A stretch of 64,000 nt of DNA, taken from assembly GCA_902783255.1 (NCBI GenBank), contig CACZQB010000056.1, forward strand, positions 1 through 64,000. The letters run 5' to 3'. A model generated the notes under the pieces. That model saw nothing but the letters and a program-made list of their open reading frames with translations, was not told the DNA's origin and searched no databases. Positions 1 to 7,903 of this stretch are shown in pieces (positions within the stretch are counted from its first letter, which is position 1; the number at the start of each line of letters is the position of its first letter). Position numbers and translations under genes: made by a program. Origin of the DNA: Oscillospiraceae bacterium. Lineage in GTDB: Bacteria > Bacillota > Clostridia > Oscillospirales > UBA644.

Positions 1-2
1 CA

Positions 3-101
3 GAAGTGAATGGCGCTCCGGTGGAGCGGCAGAGCTGTTTCGTGTCTGAGGCCGCAGCCGAGAGCGAATCCCTGAAGGTGCACCAAGAGAAAATCCCATA
101 A
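3..101 (+). CDS. C-terminal tail of an unidentified protein, cut by the window edge
   Basis: An open frame enters from the left edge and runs 32 codons to a TAA at 99-101. The visible residues are acidic and polar, with no recognisable motif. The stop codon lies inside the left arm of a strong terminator, which is a common arrangement at the end of a real gene. The other two forward frames close earlier. It could be the tail of a mobile-element gene, but nothing visible proves that. The product cannot be named. Confidence 0.35.
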   Translation, partial: EVNGAPVERQSCFVSEAAAESESLKVHQEKIP

Positions 102-137
102 CTAAGCCGAAAATCAGCTCAGTTATGGGATTTTTTT
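93..137 (+). terminator. Rho-independent terminator
   Basis: The arms ATCCCATAACT (93-103) and AGTTATGGGAT (121-131) pair perfectly, and inner AGC/GCT bases extend the stem. A run of T follows. It ends the truncated gene at the left edge. Confidence 0.85.
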
Positions 138-200
138 ATATCCTGTTAGTTTTCCCCGCACGCACAAATCAGCATACAGATACACGGAAATTCAAATAAG

Positions 201-223
201 TGTTGTCAAAATTGTTGTCAAAA
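201..223 (+). repeat. Tandem 11-base direct repeat
   Basis: TGTTGTCAAAA occurs at 201-211 and again at 213-223, one base apart. It lies in a gene-poor stretch between a truncated gene and the MATE promoter. It could be a recombinase or attachment site, or a chance repeat. No second copy was noticed elsewhere in the window. Confidence 0.4.
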
Positions 224-228
224 GCAAC

Positions 229-336
229 TCATTTTTCCTTCTGTTTCCGCTTAAGTATCTGCTTGTCTATTGCGTCTGCTTTAAATCCGTCGCCGATCAT
301 TTTCCTGCGAAGCGCCCTGTATTCAGATTTACCTTT
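229..336 (-). pseudogene. Possible gene remnant, C-terminal 35 residues only
   Basis: On the reverse strand a frame open from 336 encodes 35 residues rich in Lys and Arg and ends at a TGA (229-231). A stop lies immediately upstream (337-339), and there is no start codon with a ribosome binding site. The composition looks like the basic tail of a real protein, so this may be the end of a decayed gene. It may equally be chance. The forward frame over the same bases has low-complexity hydrophobic content and is not a credible gene. Confidence 0.2.
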
Positions 337-427
337 TTATACGCATGTAGATCAGATCGTAATATCTCGACTTATTTGTAGTTTGCTGAATTATTTCCGG
401 CTGTTTCAGTTTTCTTCTTCAATGGGC

Positions 428-456
428 TTGACATTTCGCTCTCTTTGTGATATAAT
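428..456 (+). promoter_or_regulatory. Sigma-A promoter for the MATE exporter gene
   Basis: TTGACA at 428-433 and TATAAT at 451-456 are both perfect consensus boxes, 17 bases apart. Transcription would start near 463, leaving about 185 bases of leader before the start codon at 649. I recognised no riboswitch in that leader, but its length would allow one. Confidence 0.85.
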
Positions 457-648
457 ATCTTTATTAAAAGAGTTCTTTGTCCCATCATGGATAGGTCTTT
501 TGACTGATTCGTTGCCCTTGCCGTTAAGGTAGTTGAGGCCCCGGGACAGAAGAATTCTTTTTTCTTGCTGCATTTTCACGGTAAATAGTGTCTGTAGAGC
601 TTTGAAGCCTTATATTTCTATCCGGTTTTTGATTTGAAGGGGGATTTT

Positions 649-1995
649 ATGCAAAAAAACAGTTTTACCGAAGGGGCGATACTGCCGAAACTGCTGAAGT
701 TTATGCTTCCGGTGCTGTTTGCAATGTTTCTGCAGTCCCTTTACGGAGCAGTCGATCTTCTTGTTGTGGGGCAGTTCGCAACAGAGGCTGATACTTCCGC
801 AGTTTCAACAGGTTCGCAGATAATAATGACGATAACGAATCTTCTTGTCAGCTTTTCAATGGGGATCACCGTTGCGGTCGGTCAGAAAATAGGTCAGAAA
901 AATCCCGAAGAGGCTGCGGAAACGATCGGCACGGGTCTGATCATTTTTGCGATAGCAGGCGTTGTTTTTACCGTCGTAAGCGTTGTCGGGGCAGACATGC
1001 TTGCAAAGATCATGCAGGCGCCGAAAGAGGCGTTTGAGCTTACAAAAAGCTATATCGCAGTATGCGGAGCAGGTTTTGTTATAATCACGGCATATAATCT
1101 GCTCGGCAGCATTTTTCGCGGACTCGGCGATTCAAAAACTCCGCTTATCGCCGTAGGCATTGCCTGCGTTTTCAACATAATCGGAGACCTTCTTTTCGTT
1201 GCTGTCTTTCATCTCGGCGCGACCGGAGCGGCGGCGGCAACGGTAATGGCGCAGCTTATCAGCGTTATAATATCATTTTTTATCATCAGAAAAACGGAGC
1301 TGCCTTTTGAATTCAATAAAACACACCTCAGATTAAAGAAAAAAGTCGCGAAAACGATCTTTCGTATCGGAACGCCCATAGCCCTGCAGGATCTGCTTGT
1401 AGGAATTTCGTTTCTCGTTATGCTTGCAATAGTAAATCAGCTTGGCGTCACGGCTTCCGCCGGCGTTGGCGTTGCGGAAAAGGTTTGCGCGTTTATTATG
1501 CTTGTTCCCGCCGCATTTATGCAGTCCATGTCCGCTTTCGTAGCTCAGAACCACGGCGCGGGCAAAACCGACAGAGCGGTAAAGGCGCTGAAAAGCGGTA
1601 TAGCGGTTTCGGTCGTTTTCGGCGTTCTGATGTTTTATATCACTTTTTTTCACGGAGATCTGCTTGCCGGTATTTTCACGAATAAACCCGACGCCGCAGC
1701 CAGCGGCTGGGATTATCTGAAAGCCTATGCCATAGACTGTTTGCTTACGTGCTTTCTTTTTTGCTTTATAGGTTTTTACAACGGAATGGAAAAAACCGGA
1801 TTTGTTATGATACAGGGCATAGCCGGCGCGTTTCTGGTTAGAATTCCCGTTGCGTTTATCATGCGCATCGTTGGCGGCGGTTCGCTTTTTCTTATCGGAC
1901 TTGCAACCCCGTGCTCAACGGTCATACAAATAATCCTCTGCAGCTTATATTATCCTTTTGCGACTAAAGGAAAAAAATTGCAAAAAGACTGTTAG
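649..1995 (+). CDS. MATE family multidrug/cation exporter
   Basis: This integral membrane protein of 448 residues probably exports drugs or organic cations in exchange for Na+ or H+. It has the usual MATE length and about 12 hydrophobic segments. The N-terminus (GAILPKLLKFMLPVLFAM) and the later FRGLGDSKTPL segment are typical of clostridial MATE/NorM proteins. The ATG at 649 is preferred because GAAGGGGG lies 7 to 12 bases upstream; an upstream in-frame TTG at 634 overlaps that site. It appears monocistronic, with its own promoter at 428-456 and a hairpin after the stop. The substrate cannot be told from the sequence. Confidence 0.9.
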   Translation: MQKNSFTEGAILPKLLKFMLPVLFAMFLQSLYGAVDLLVVGQFATEADTSAVSTGSQIIMTITNLLVSFSMGITVAVGQKIGQKNPEEAAETIGTGLIIFAIAGVVFTVVSVVGADMLAKIMQAPKEAFELTKSYIAVCGAGFVIITAYNLLGSIFRGLGDSKTPLIAVGIACVFNIIGDLLFVAVFHLGATGAAAATVMAQLISVIISFFIIRKTELPFEFNKTHLRLKKKVAKTIFRIGTPIALQDLLVGISFLVMLAIVNQLGVTASAGVGVAEKVCAFIMLVPAAFMQSMSAFVAQNHGAGKTDRAVKALKSGIAVSVVFGVLMFYITFFHGDLLAGIFTNKPDAAASGWDYLKAYAIDCLLTCFLFCFIGFYNGMEKTGFVMIQGIAGAFLVRIPVAFIMRIVGGGSLFLIGLATPCSTVIQIILCSLYYPFATKGKKLQKDC

Positions 1996-2028
1996 CGGAC
2001 CGTTTTTTTATTATTTCGTATGAGATGA

Positions 2029-2066
2029 AAACCCGTAGCCGAGCGTTTTGCTCAGTTACGGGTTTA
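2029..2066. terminator. Bidirectional terminator between MATE and GH29 genes
   Basis: ACCCGTAGCCGAGC pairs, with two mismatches, with GCTCAGTTACGGGT around a short loop. The T tract is clearer on the reverse strand than on the forward strand. It separates two converging genes. Confidence 0.65.
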
Positions 2067-2096
2067 TGTTTTTGAAATAACGGGAAACCTGTTTTT

Positions 2097-3125
2097 TTAG
2101 CCGCGCTCTTCGATCTCTCTTGCCTGCCTGAGTATATCGAGAGAAAAAGACGGTATTCTTCCCAGACCGTCGGGACCGACATTCAGAAGATAGTTTACGC
2201 CCATTTCGTTCAGATGGCGTTTGTTTTTCGCTATCGTTTCGGGCGTTTTCCAGTTTTGATCGAAATACTTGAACCCCCATGTGTCGTTCAGCGTTGCTGC
2301 GGTTTCGTAAAGACCGTAAGGCGACCACTTATATCCGCCAAGTCCGTTCATATCGCCCGATTCATCGGCAGTCATTTCCTTCGGCGGTTCGGCAGGTATT
2401 TCATTGTCTCCGAGCGAAACGTAATCGTATGCTCCGTTGCCAAGCCGCGAGTTTATAAGACAGTCGGGCTGATATTCTTTTACCATATTGAATAGTTCAA
2501 GACTTTGCGATCTCGTGATAACGCCCGGCGTGTCGAACCATATAAGGCACAGATCACCGTAGCCTGTGAGTATTTCTTTTACCTGCGGCTTTATTTTGTT
2601 TTCAAAGCAGTGCGAAAAGTCCTTTGCGGAAATATCAGGCCAGTCCCACGAATTATACCAGTCTCTCCCCGAACAGCCGCCCTTTTTATCGTAGCCGCCG
2701 CCGTCGGGATCGTGCCAGTCAAGCTCCTGCGAATAGTAAAGACCGAATTTAAGCCTGTATTTATAGCACGCCTCCGCAAGCTCGGCAATAATATCTCTGC
2801 CAAACGGCGTTGCGTCAACAACATTGAACGGATCGGCTTTTGAGTGAAAGAGCGCAAACCCTTCATGATGCTTTGCGGTGATCACAAAATATTTCATTCC
2901 GAAAGATTTTGCGGCGCTGATCCATTCATCGGCGTTGAAATATACGGGATCAAAGCATTTTGCAAGCGCGGAATACTCCTTTGTGCCTATTCCGAACCAC
3001 GATTGCGCCCACTCGCCGTATGTTGGCGTTCTTTGCCCGCGGTATTCGCCGCCGAGCAATGAATAAAGTCCGAAATGCACCATCATGCCGTATCCGGCAG
3101 ACCTGAACCATTCTCTGTTGTTCAT
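2097..3125 (-). CDS. GH29 family alpha-L-fucosidase, short form
   Basis: This enzyme probably releases alpha-linked L-fucose from glycans. It has the GH29 (beta/alpha)8 barrel: VHFGLYS (16-22), KHHEGFALF (85-93), GLYYSQELDWHDP (128-140) and the nucleophile segment LIWFDTPG, where Asp198 fits the catalytic nucleophile. At 342 residues it lacks the usual C-terminal beta-sandwich domain. No signal peptide is visible, so it should act in the cytoplasm on imported glycans. The ATG at 3125 follows GGAGG by a good distance; the frame stays open for about 680 bases further upstream, but that stretch overlaps the divergent GH130 gene. Its own promoter is at 3228-3256. Confidence 0.9.
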   Translation of the reverse strand: MNNREWFRSAGYGMMVHFGLYSLLGGEYRGQRTPTYGEWAQSWFGIGTKEYSALAKCFDPVYFNADEWISAAKSFGMKYFVITAKHHEGFALFHSKADPFNVVDATPFGRDIIAELAEACYKYRLKFGLYYSQELDWHDPDGGGYDKKGGCSGRDWYNSWDWPDISAKDFSHCFENKIKPQVKEILTGYGDLCLIWFDTPGVITRSQSLELFNMVKEYQPDCLINSRLGNGAYDYVSLGDNEIPAEPPKEMTADESGDMNGLGGYKWSPYGLYETAATLNDTWGFKYFDQNWKTPETIAKNKRHLNEMGVNYLLNVGPDGLGRIPSFSLDILRQAREIEERG

Positions 3126-3227
3126 AATACCTCCAAATGGATATTTCACTGCTTCAGGCATACGCCAAAAGCCTGAAAAAACGACCTTTTTCTTTTGTTC
3201 CGAGTTTTTTCGTGAATGATTATTATC

Positions 3228-3256
3228 ATTATATATGTAATTGAAGTCGTTGTCAA
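3228..3256 (-). promoter_or_regulatory. Sigma-A promoter for the GH29 gene
   Basis: On the reverse strand TTGACA (3256-3251) and TATAAT (3233-3228) are perfect boxes with a 17-base spacer. It diverges from the GH130 promoter about 86 bases away, so one regulator could control both genes. Confidence 0.85.
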
Positions 3257-3341
3257 TATAAAAAGGCAAAACAGCACTGTTTTTTTGAGAAAAGAGCAAT
3301 GAATAACGATTATACGAAATAACTGATATTTGTTTTCTGTA

Positions 3342-3370
3342 TTGACAAACCGCGCGTTTTGCCTTATAAT
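3342..3370 (+). promoter_or_regulatory. Sigma-A promoter for the GH130 / beta-helix operon
   Basis: TTGACA at 3342-3347 and TATAAT at 3365-3370 are separated by 17 bases. The GH130 start codon is 47 bases downstream of the -10 box. Confidence 0.85.
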
Positions 3371-3416
3371 TTACGGTGAAAATACGTTTACCGATATTAA
3401 TGATAAGGAGATATTT

Positions 3417-4430
3417 ATGCCTAAAGTATATCCCGAACTTACAACGCACCCCTGCATCAAAAAAAGATCCGAGCCTATCGTTACCGCAAAAGATCTTCCG
3501 TATCCCGCATCGCTTGTTTTCAACGCCGGAGTGATAAAATACAACGGCGAATACGTTATGGTCTTTCGCGATGATTACGGAACGGATCAGCACGGTTACG
3601 AAACGGGGACAGGTCATTTTGTCGGAACATGCGTAGGTATTGCAAGAAGCAAAAACGGCGTTGACGGCTGGGTCTTTGATCCCTCTCCGCTGATGGACAG
3701 CACTGATCCTGATAACGACCCCGAACTGAACCGTCTTTACGATCCGCGCATAATAATGATAAACAACAAGCTCTACCTCTGCCTTGCAATGGATACGAAA
3801 CACGGTATCTGCGGCGCGATTGCAGAGCTTTCGGACGATCTGAAGTCTTATAAAATAATCAGCACAACCGTGCCGGACAACAGGAATATGGTGCTTTTCC
3901 CCGAGCTTATAAACGGCGAGTTCGTGCGCCTTGAAAGACCGATGCCTGTTTACGGGCGAGGATGTGACAGATTTGATATATGGCTTTCGCGTTCACCCGA
4001 CCTTGTTTACTGGGGAAACAGCCGCCTTGTGATAGGTGTTGAGCATGCGCCCTGGGCAAACGATAAGATTGGCCCTGCGGCGGCTCCCATAAAAACGGAA
4101 AAAGGATGGCTTACGCTATTTCACGCTGTAGACCGCGACGACACACGCGGCAAAAACGGCTGGGACGGCTTCTGGCCAAAACGGTATACGGCAGGGATAA
4201 TGCTGCTCGATCTGGACGATCCGTCAAAAGTTGTTTCTGTATACAAAAAACCGCTCATAGCCCCCGATACTCCCATAGAAACCGATGAGGGATACAGACA
4301 AAACGTGATTTTCCCGTGCGGTATGCTGCTTGAGGACAGCGGTGAGGTAAAAATATATTACGGCGCCTCGGATACCTGCGTATGTCTTGCCACGGCAGAC
4401 GTAAACGATCTTCTTAAACTGCTTGAATAA
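3417..4430 (+). CDS. GH130 family beta-mannoside phosphorylase/glycosidase
   Basis: GH130 enzymes cleave beta-mannosides, mostly by phosphorolysis to mannose 1-phosphate. The 337-residue length fits the family's five-bladed propeller. Family-like segments include FNAGV (35-39), YVMVFRDD (46-53), YDPRI (108-112) and FPCGM near the C-terminus. No signal peptide is seen, which suits a cytoplasmic phosphorylase. The ATG at 3417 follows AAGGAG by 6 bases. It is probably cotranscribed with the beta-helix protein 58 bases downstream. Substrate (mannosyl-glucose, mannobiose or mannosyl-GlcNAc) and phosphorylase versus hydrolase activity cannot be settled by eye. Confidence 0.85.
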   Translation: MPKVYPELTTHPCIKKRSEPIVTAKDLPYPASLVFNAGVIKYNGEYVMVFRDDYGTDQHGYETGTGHFVGTCVGIARSKNGVDGWVFDPSPLMDSTDPDNDPELNRLYDPRIIMINNKLYLCLAMDTKHGICGAIAELSDDLKSYKIISTTVPDNRNMVLFPELINGEFVRLERPMPVYGRGCDRFDIWLSRSPDLVYWGNSRLVIGVEHAPWANDKIGPAAAPIKTEKGWLTLFHAVDRDDTRGKNGWDGFWPKRYTAGIMLLDLDDPSKVVSVYKKPLIAPDTPIETDEGYRQNVIFPCGMLLEDSGEVKIYYGASDTCVCLATADVNDLLKLLE

Positions 4431-4488
4431 AATGACACGGCTTACTCATTACTCAAAATAAACAGTTAATAATATGAGAGGGAACAAA

Positions 4489-6522
4489 ATGAAAAAATGC
4501 AATATCGAAAATGAGCTCAGCTTTAAAATATACGTTTCGCCCGGATGCGAAAATAGGGGAGACGGAACAAAAAACAGTCCGTATTCTTCTATAAAAGAGG
4601 CTCAAAAGGCAATGCGCGCCGAAATAGCGAAAGGACTTGACGGCGATGCTGCGATCCTTTTTACCGGCGGCACTTATTACCTTGACGAAACGGTGAAAAT
4701 CGGTTTTGCAGACTGCGACAAAAACCATAAAGTATACTATTCTTCTGCGGACGGAGAAGACGTAACGCTTATAGGGGGCGTTCCCGTCACAGACTGGAAA
4801 GAGTGTAAAGACGGCGTTTTTTATGCCGATATCTCTCAGATCGGCGATTTTTACACACTTTTTTGTGACGGAAAACGTCAGAGAACCGCAAGAAGCGGAA
4901 ATATGAGCGGAGAAGGGATAAAAGACACCTCTCATTTGCAGGCGGTCTGCGAAAACTCTTCGGCGTGGTTCGGTGAAATACTGAAAGTTAAAAGCATTTC
5001 GGAAAACGGTATCGAAACGTTTATAAGAAAATGCGACTGGAGCGGCAATTTTACTTATCTTTGCGGCGCGCGCGAGTTTATAAAGGACGCCGGAGACTGG
5101 GCGATAGAGGGAAACAGAGTATATTTCAAGCCCGAAGATCCCAAAAAGATCGGTGAGTCGGTAATAGTTGCGGGAACGCTCGACGAGATCTTCACTGTGC
5201 GCGGCGAAGATGAAAAACCGGTGAAAAATGTTGAAATATGCGGTTTTTCTCTTATGATGAACGCATTCGGCGAAAATCTTGCTGCTCAGTCAAGACCCGC
5301 AAACATCCTTGCGGAGTATGACGAGAATATAAATGCTCTTGTTTCTTTGCAAAACGCAGAAAACGTAACCGTAAAAAACTGCAGAATGACATATGCGGGT
5401 TATGTTGCCGTTACGCTTAAGGGACGCTGCGAAAACAACCTGATTTATGCAAACGATATCGAAAGTCCGGGTTATGCAGGAATATTCCTTATAGGCGAAA
5501 ATCCGGGAAGCCTCAATTATATAAGCAAACACAACACTGTTTGCTGCAACAGAATACGCAACGCCGGCGAATTTGTCTGCCACGGCGCAGGAATATATCT
5601 TATAAACAGCGGCGAAAACCTTATCACTCATAATGAAATAGACAGTGTGCCGCGATACGGAATTTCAATGAAAGGCATGCGTTACGGCGTTTTTCACGAC
5701 AACGGTATTGACGGCGTTCCGTTTGAAGAGCACTGGAAGTATAATCAGACAACAAAAAACGTTATTTCATATAATAAGATAAGCAACACAGGCAAACGTT
5801 CCGCGGACGGAGGCGGCATAGAGGGCTGGGGCATAGGCAGAGACAACGTTATAGACCATAATATCATCTGCGGCGCATACTGCGGAAAAGCTACGGAAAA
5901 CTGGCGCGGCCACAGCATTTTTCTGGACGACGCGGCGCACCACGTTACGGTTACAAACAATATTATTTACGATGAGTCTGCCCCCGCGGTAAACGCCGGA
6001 ATATTTATAAAAAGCATAGGCAATATTGTTATAAACAATATTTTTGACGTTTCTTTCGAAAGAAACGGCGCCGCGGATATTCAGCCGTATATCTGTCCCG
6101 CAGGAGATTCGGTATTTGAAAGAAATATCGTTTATGCAAACGGGGACGGCGTTATCGAGCGAGACGGCACAAAGAAAGACGGCAACGGCGACAGAATAAT
6201 GCTTTCTTTCGGTGACGGCGCAAACTCAAGCGGCACGCCTTCGCTTAAATCGTTAAAATCAATGAACAGAAACCTGTATTTCAACAAAAACGGCAGAGCT
6301 CTGATAGATATCGGAAGCCGTATGATGACTTTTAAGGAATGGCAAAACGCAGAGGAAAATATTTGCGGTTACGATAAAGAGAGCGTTTGCGCTGATCCGA
6401 TGTTTGCTGACGCAAAAAACAGAGATTACCGTCTCCGCGACAACTCTCCCGCGCTTGCCCTCGGTTTTGAGCCGATAGATGCTTCAGAAATCGGTCTTAC
6501 AAAAGATTTTTTGTTCGAGTAA
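4489..6522 (+). CDS. Right-handed parallel beta-helix protein, possible GH141-like glycosidase
   Basis: This 677-residue protein starts with the segment IYVSPGCENRGDGTKNSPY, typical of secreted or cytoplasmic pectate-lyase-like beta-helix proteins. Repeated short strands with Asn ladders follow (NVTVKN, HNTVCCNRI, NVISYNKI, NVIDHNII, VTVTNNIIYD). The early modules TDWKECKDGVFYADI and LFCDGKRQRTARS resemble GH141-type enzymes, some of which are fucosidases or xylanases. Its place beside GH29 and GH130 supports a glycan role. No signal peptide is visible. The ATG at 4489 is chosen because AGAGGG lies 7 bases upstream; an earlier in-frame ATG at 4474 has no clear site. The GH141 assignment is tentative. 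Confidence 0.75.
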   Translation: MKKCNIENELSFKIYVSPGCENRGDGTKNSPYSSIKEAQKAMRAEIAKGLDGDAAILFTGGTYYLDETVKIGFADCDKNHKVYYSSADGEDVTLIGGVPVTDWKECKDGVFYADISQIGDFYTLFCDGKRQRTARSGNMSGEGIKDTSHLQAVCENSSAWFGEILKVKSISENGIETFIRKCDWSGNFTYLCGAREFIKDAGDWAIEGNRVYFKPEDPKKIGESVIVAGTLDEIFTVRGEDEKPVKNVEICGFSLMMNAFGENLAAQSRPANILAEYDENINALVSLQNAENVTVKNCRMTYAGYVAVTLKGRCENNLIYANDIESPGYAGIFLIGENPGSLNYISKHNTVCCNRIRNAGEFVCHGAGIYLINSGENLITHNEIDSVPRYGISMKGMRYGVFHDNGIDGVPFEEHWKYNQTTKNVISYNKISNTGKRSADGGGIEGWGIGRDNVIDHNIICGAYCGKATENWRGHSIFLDDAAHHVTVTNNIIYDESAPAVNAGIFIKSIGNIVINNIFDVSFERNGAADIQPYICPAGDSVFERNIVYANGDGVIERDGTKKDGNGDRIMLSFGDGANSSGTPSLKSLKSMNRNLYFNKNGRALIDIGSRMMTFKEWQNAEENICGYDKESVCADPMFADAKNRDYRLRDNSPALALGFEPIDASEIGLTKDFLFE

Positions 6523-6524
6523 TA

Positions 6525-6557
6525 AAACAGACACGGAAAAACCCGTGTCTGTTTTTT
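6525..6557. terminator. Bidirectional terminator
   Basis: AACAGACACGG and CCGTGTCTGTT pair around a short A-rich loop, with T runs on both strands. It serves the beta-helix gene on the forward strand and ackA on the reverse strand. Confidence 0.85.
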
Positions 6558-6613
6558 GTAAATAATATATCAGAAAATTACCGCTTTCGGGTTATCGCAT
6601 CGATAACCATGAG

Positions 6614-7810
6614 TTATTTTCCGCAAAGCTCAAGAGTGTCTCTTGCGATCATAAGCTCTTCGTTTGTGGGTATAACAAGGAATCTGAGTTTCGCATCGTC
6701 TTTTGAGATATCGATTTCAATGCCGCGTTTGCTGTTCTTTTCGGGATCGACAGCAGCGCCGAGGAAAGCGAACTGTTCCGCACAGCGGATACGGTAGCCG
6801 GCGTTGTTTTCGCCTATTCCGCCCGTGAATACTACCGCGTCTATGCCGTTCATTTCAGCGGCGTAAGCGCCGATATACTTTACAAGCTGATGAACGATTA
6901 TGTCTTCAATAAGCATGCAGCGTTCATCGCCTGCTTTTGCGGCGTCTTCTATCTCTCTGTTGTCGCTCGTTTTGCCGTGAAGACCGAGAATACCCGATTT
7001 TTTGTTCATCAGTTCGTCTATCTGGCGGATCGAAAGTCCTTCTTTTTCCATAAGGAACGGAACGATCGCAGGGTCTATCGAACCGCAGCGTGTGCCCATC
7101 ATAAGCCCCTCAAGAGGAGTAAGGCCCATAGACGTATCTATGCATTTGCCGCCTTTTACCGCAGCAACGGAAGAACCGTTTCCTAGATGGCATGTTACTA
7201 TGCGAAGCTCTTCGGGCTTTTTGCCGAGCATTGCTGCCGCTCTCTGGCTGACATATCTGTGAGATGTGCCGTGAAAACCGTAACGGCGTATCTTATATTT
7301 TTCGTAAAGCTCATAAGGAAGGGGATACATATACGCATATGCGGGCATCGTCTGATGGAAGCCTGTATCAAAAACGGCTACCTGAGGCACGTTGCCTATA
7401 ATTTCTTCGCACGCGTGTATACCCGTGAGATTGTGGGGATTGTGAAGGGGACCAAGCTCGCAGCAGTCTTCTATCGCTTTTATAACGTCGTCGTTTATAA
7501 GCACCGAGCCTGAGAATTTTTCGCCGCCGTGAAGAACTCTGTGCCCTACAGCGTCGATTTCCTTCATCGAAGTGAGAACGCCGTGCTCTTTAGAAACAAG
7601 AGTGTCTACTATGAGCTGAATGGCTTCGCTGTGGTTTTTCATTTCAACGGCAACTTTAAGGTCGGGTCTGCCGGGAACTTTGTGCTTGAAAGTGCCGCCG
7701 TCAATGCCTATTCTTTCGCAGATACCTTTTGCAAGCACGCTTTCGTTCGACATATCAAAAAGCTGATATTTAACAGAGGAGCTGCCCGCGTTGATAACAA
7801 GAATTTTCAT
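6614..7810 (-). CDS. ackA: Acetate kinase
   Basis: Acetate kinase interconverts acetyl phosphate and ADP with acetate and ATP, the last step of fermentative acetate formation. The 398-residue length is standard. The N-terminus has the NAGSSSVKY signature (7-15), and RRYGFHGTSHRYVS, HLGNGSS and FTGGIGEN motifs follow in order. An AAAGGTG site precedes the ATG at 7810, with a good promoter at 7844-7872. It is apparently monocistronic, and no phosphotransacetylase gene is in the window. Confidence 0.97.
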   Translation of the reverse strand: MKILVINAGSSSVKYQLFDMSNESVLAKGICERIGIDGGTFKHKVPGRPDLKVAVEMKNHSEAIQLIVDTLVSKEHGVLTSMKEIDAVGHRVLHGGEKFSGSVLINDDVIKAIEDCCELGPLHNPHNLTGIHACEEIIGNVPQVAVFDTGFHQTMPAYAYMYPLPYELYEKYKIRRYGFHGTSHRYVSQRAAAMLGKKPEELRIVTCHLGNGSSVAAVKGGKCIDTSMGLTPLEGLMMGTRCGSIDPAIVPFLMEKEGLSIRQIDELMNKKSGILGLHGKTSDNREIEDAAKAGDERCMLIEDIIVHQLVKYIGAYAAEMNGIDAVVFTGGIGENNAGYRIRCAEQFAFLGAAVDPEKNSKRGIEIDISKDDAKLRFLVIPTNEELMIARDTLELCGK

Positions 7811-7843
7811 GAAATTTCACCTTTTATAAAATACTTTTACAGT

Positions 7844-7872
7844 ATTATATACCAACATTTCCGATTTTTCAA
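7844..7872 (-). promoter_or_regulatory. Sigma-A promoter for ackA
   Basis: On the reverse strand TTGAAA (7872-7867) and TATAAT (7849-7844) are separated by 17 bases, about 34 bases ahead of the ackA start codon. Confidence 0.75.
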
Positions 7873-7903
7873 GTTTTTTTGCTATTGTTTGGAAAAAAGT
7901 CGA

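Noticed and set aside
200..532. Forward 110-codon open frame
   Set aside because: Hydrophobic low-complexity content, no ribosome binding site, and it overlaps the promoter at 428-456 and the repeat.
3126..3803. Upstream extension of the GH29 frame
   Set aside because: It overlaps the divergent GH130 gene and both promoters; the ATG at 3125 with GGAGG explains the start.
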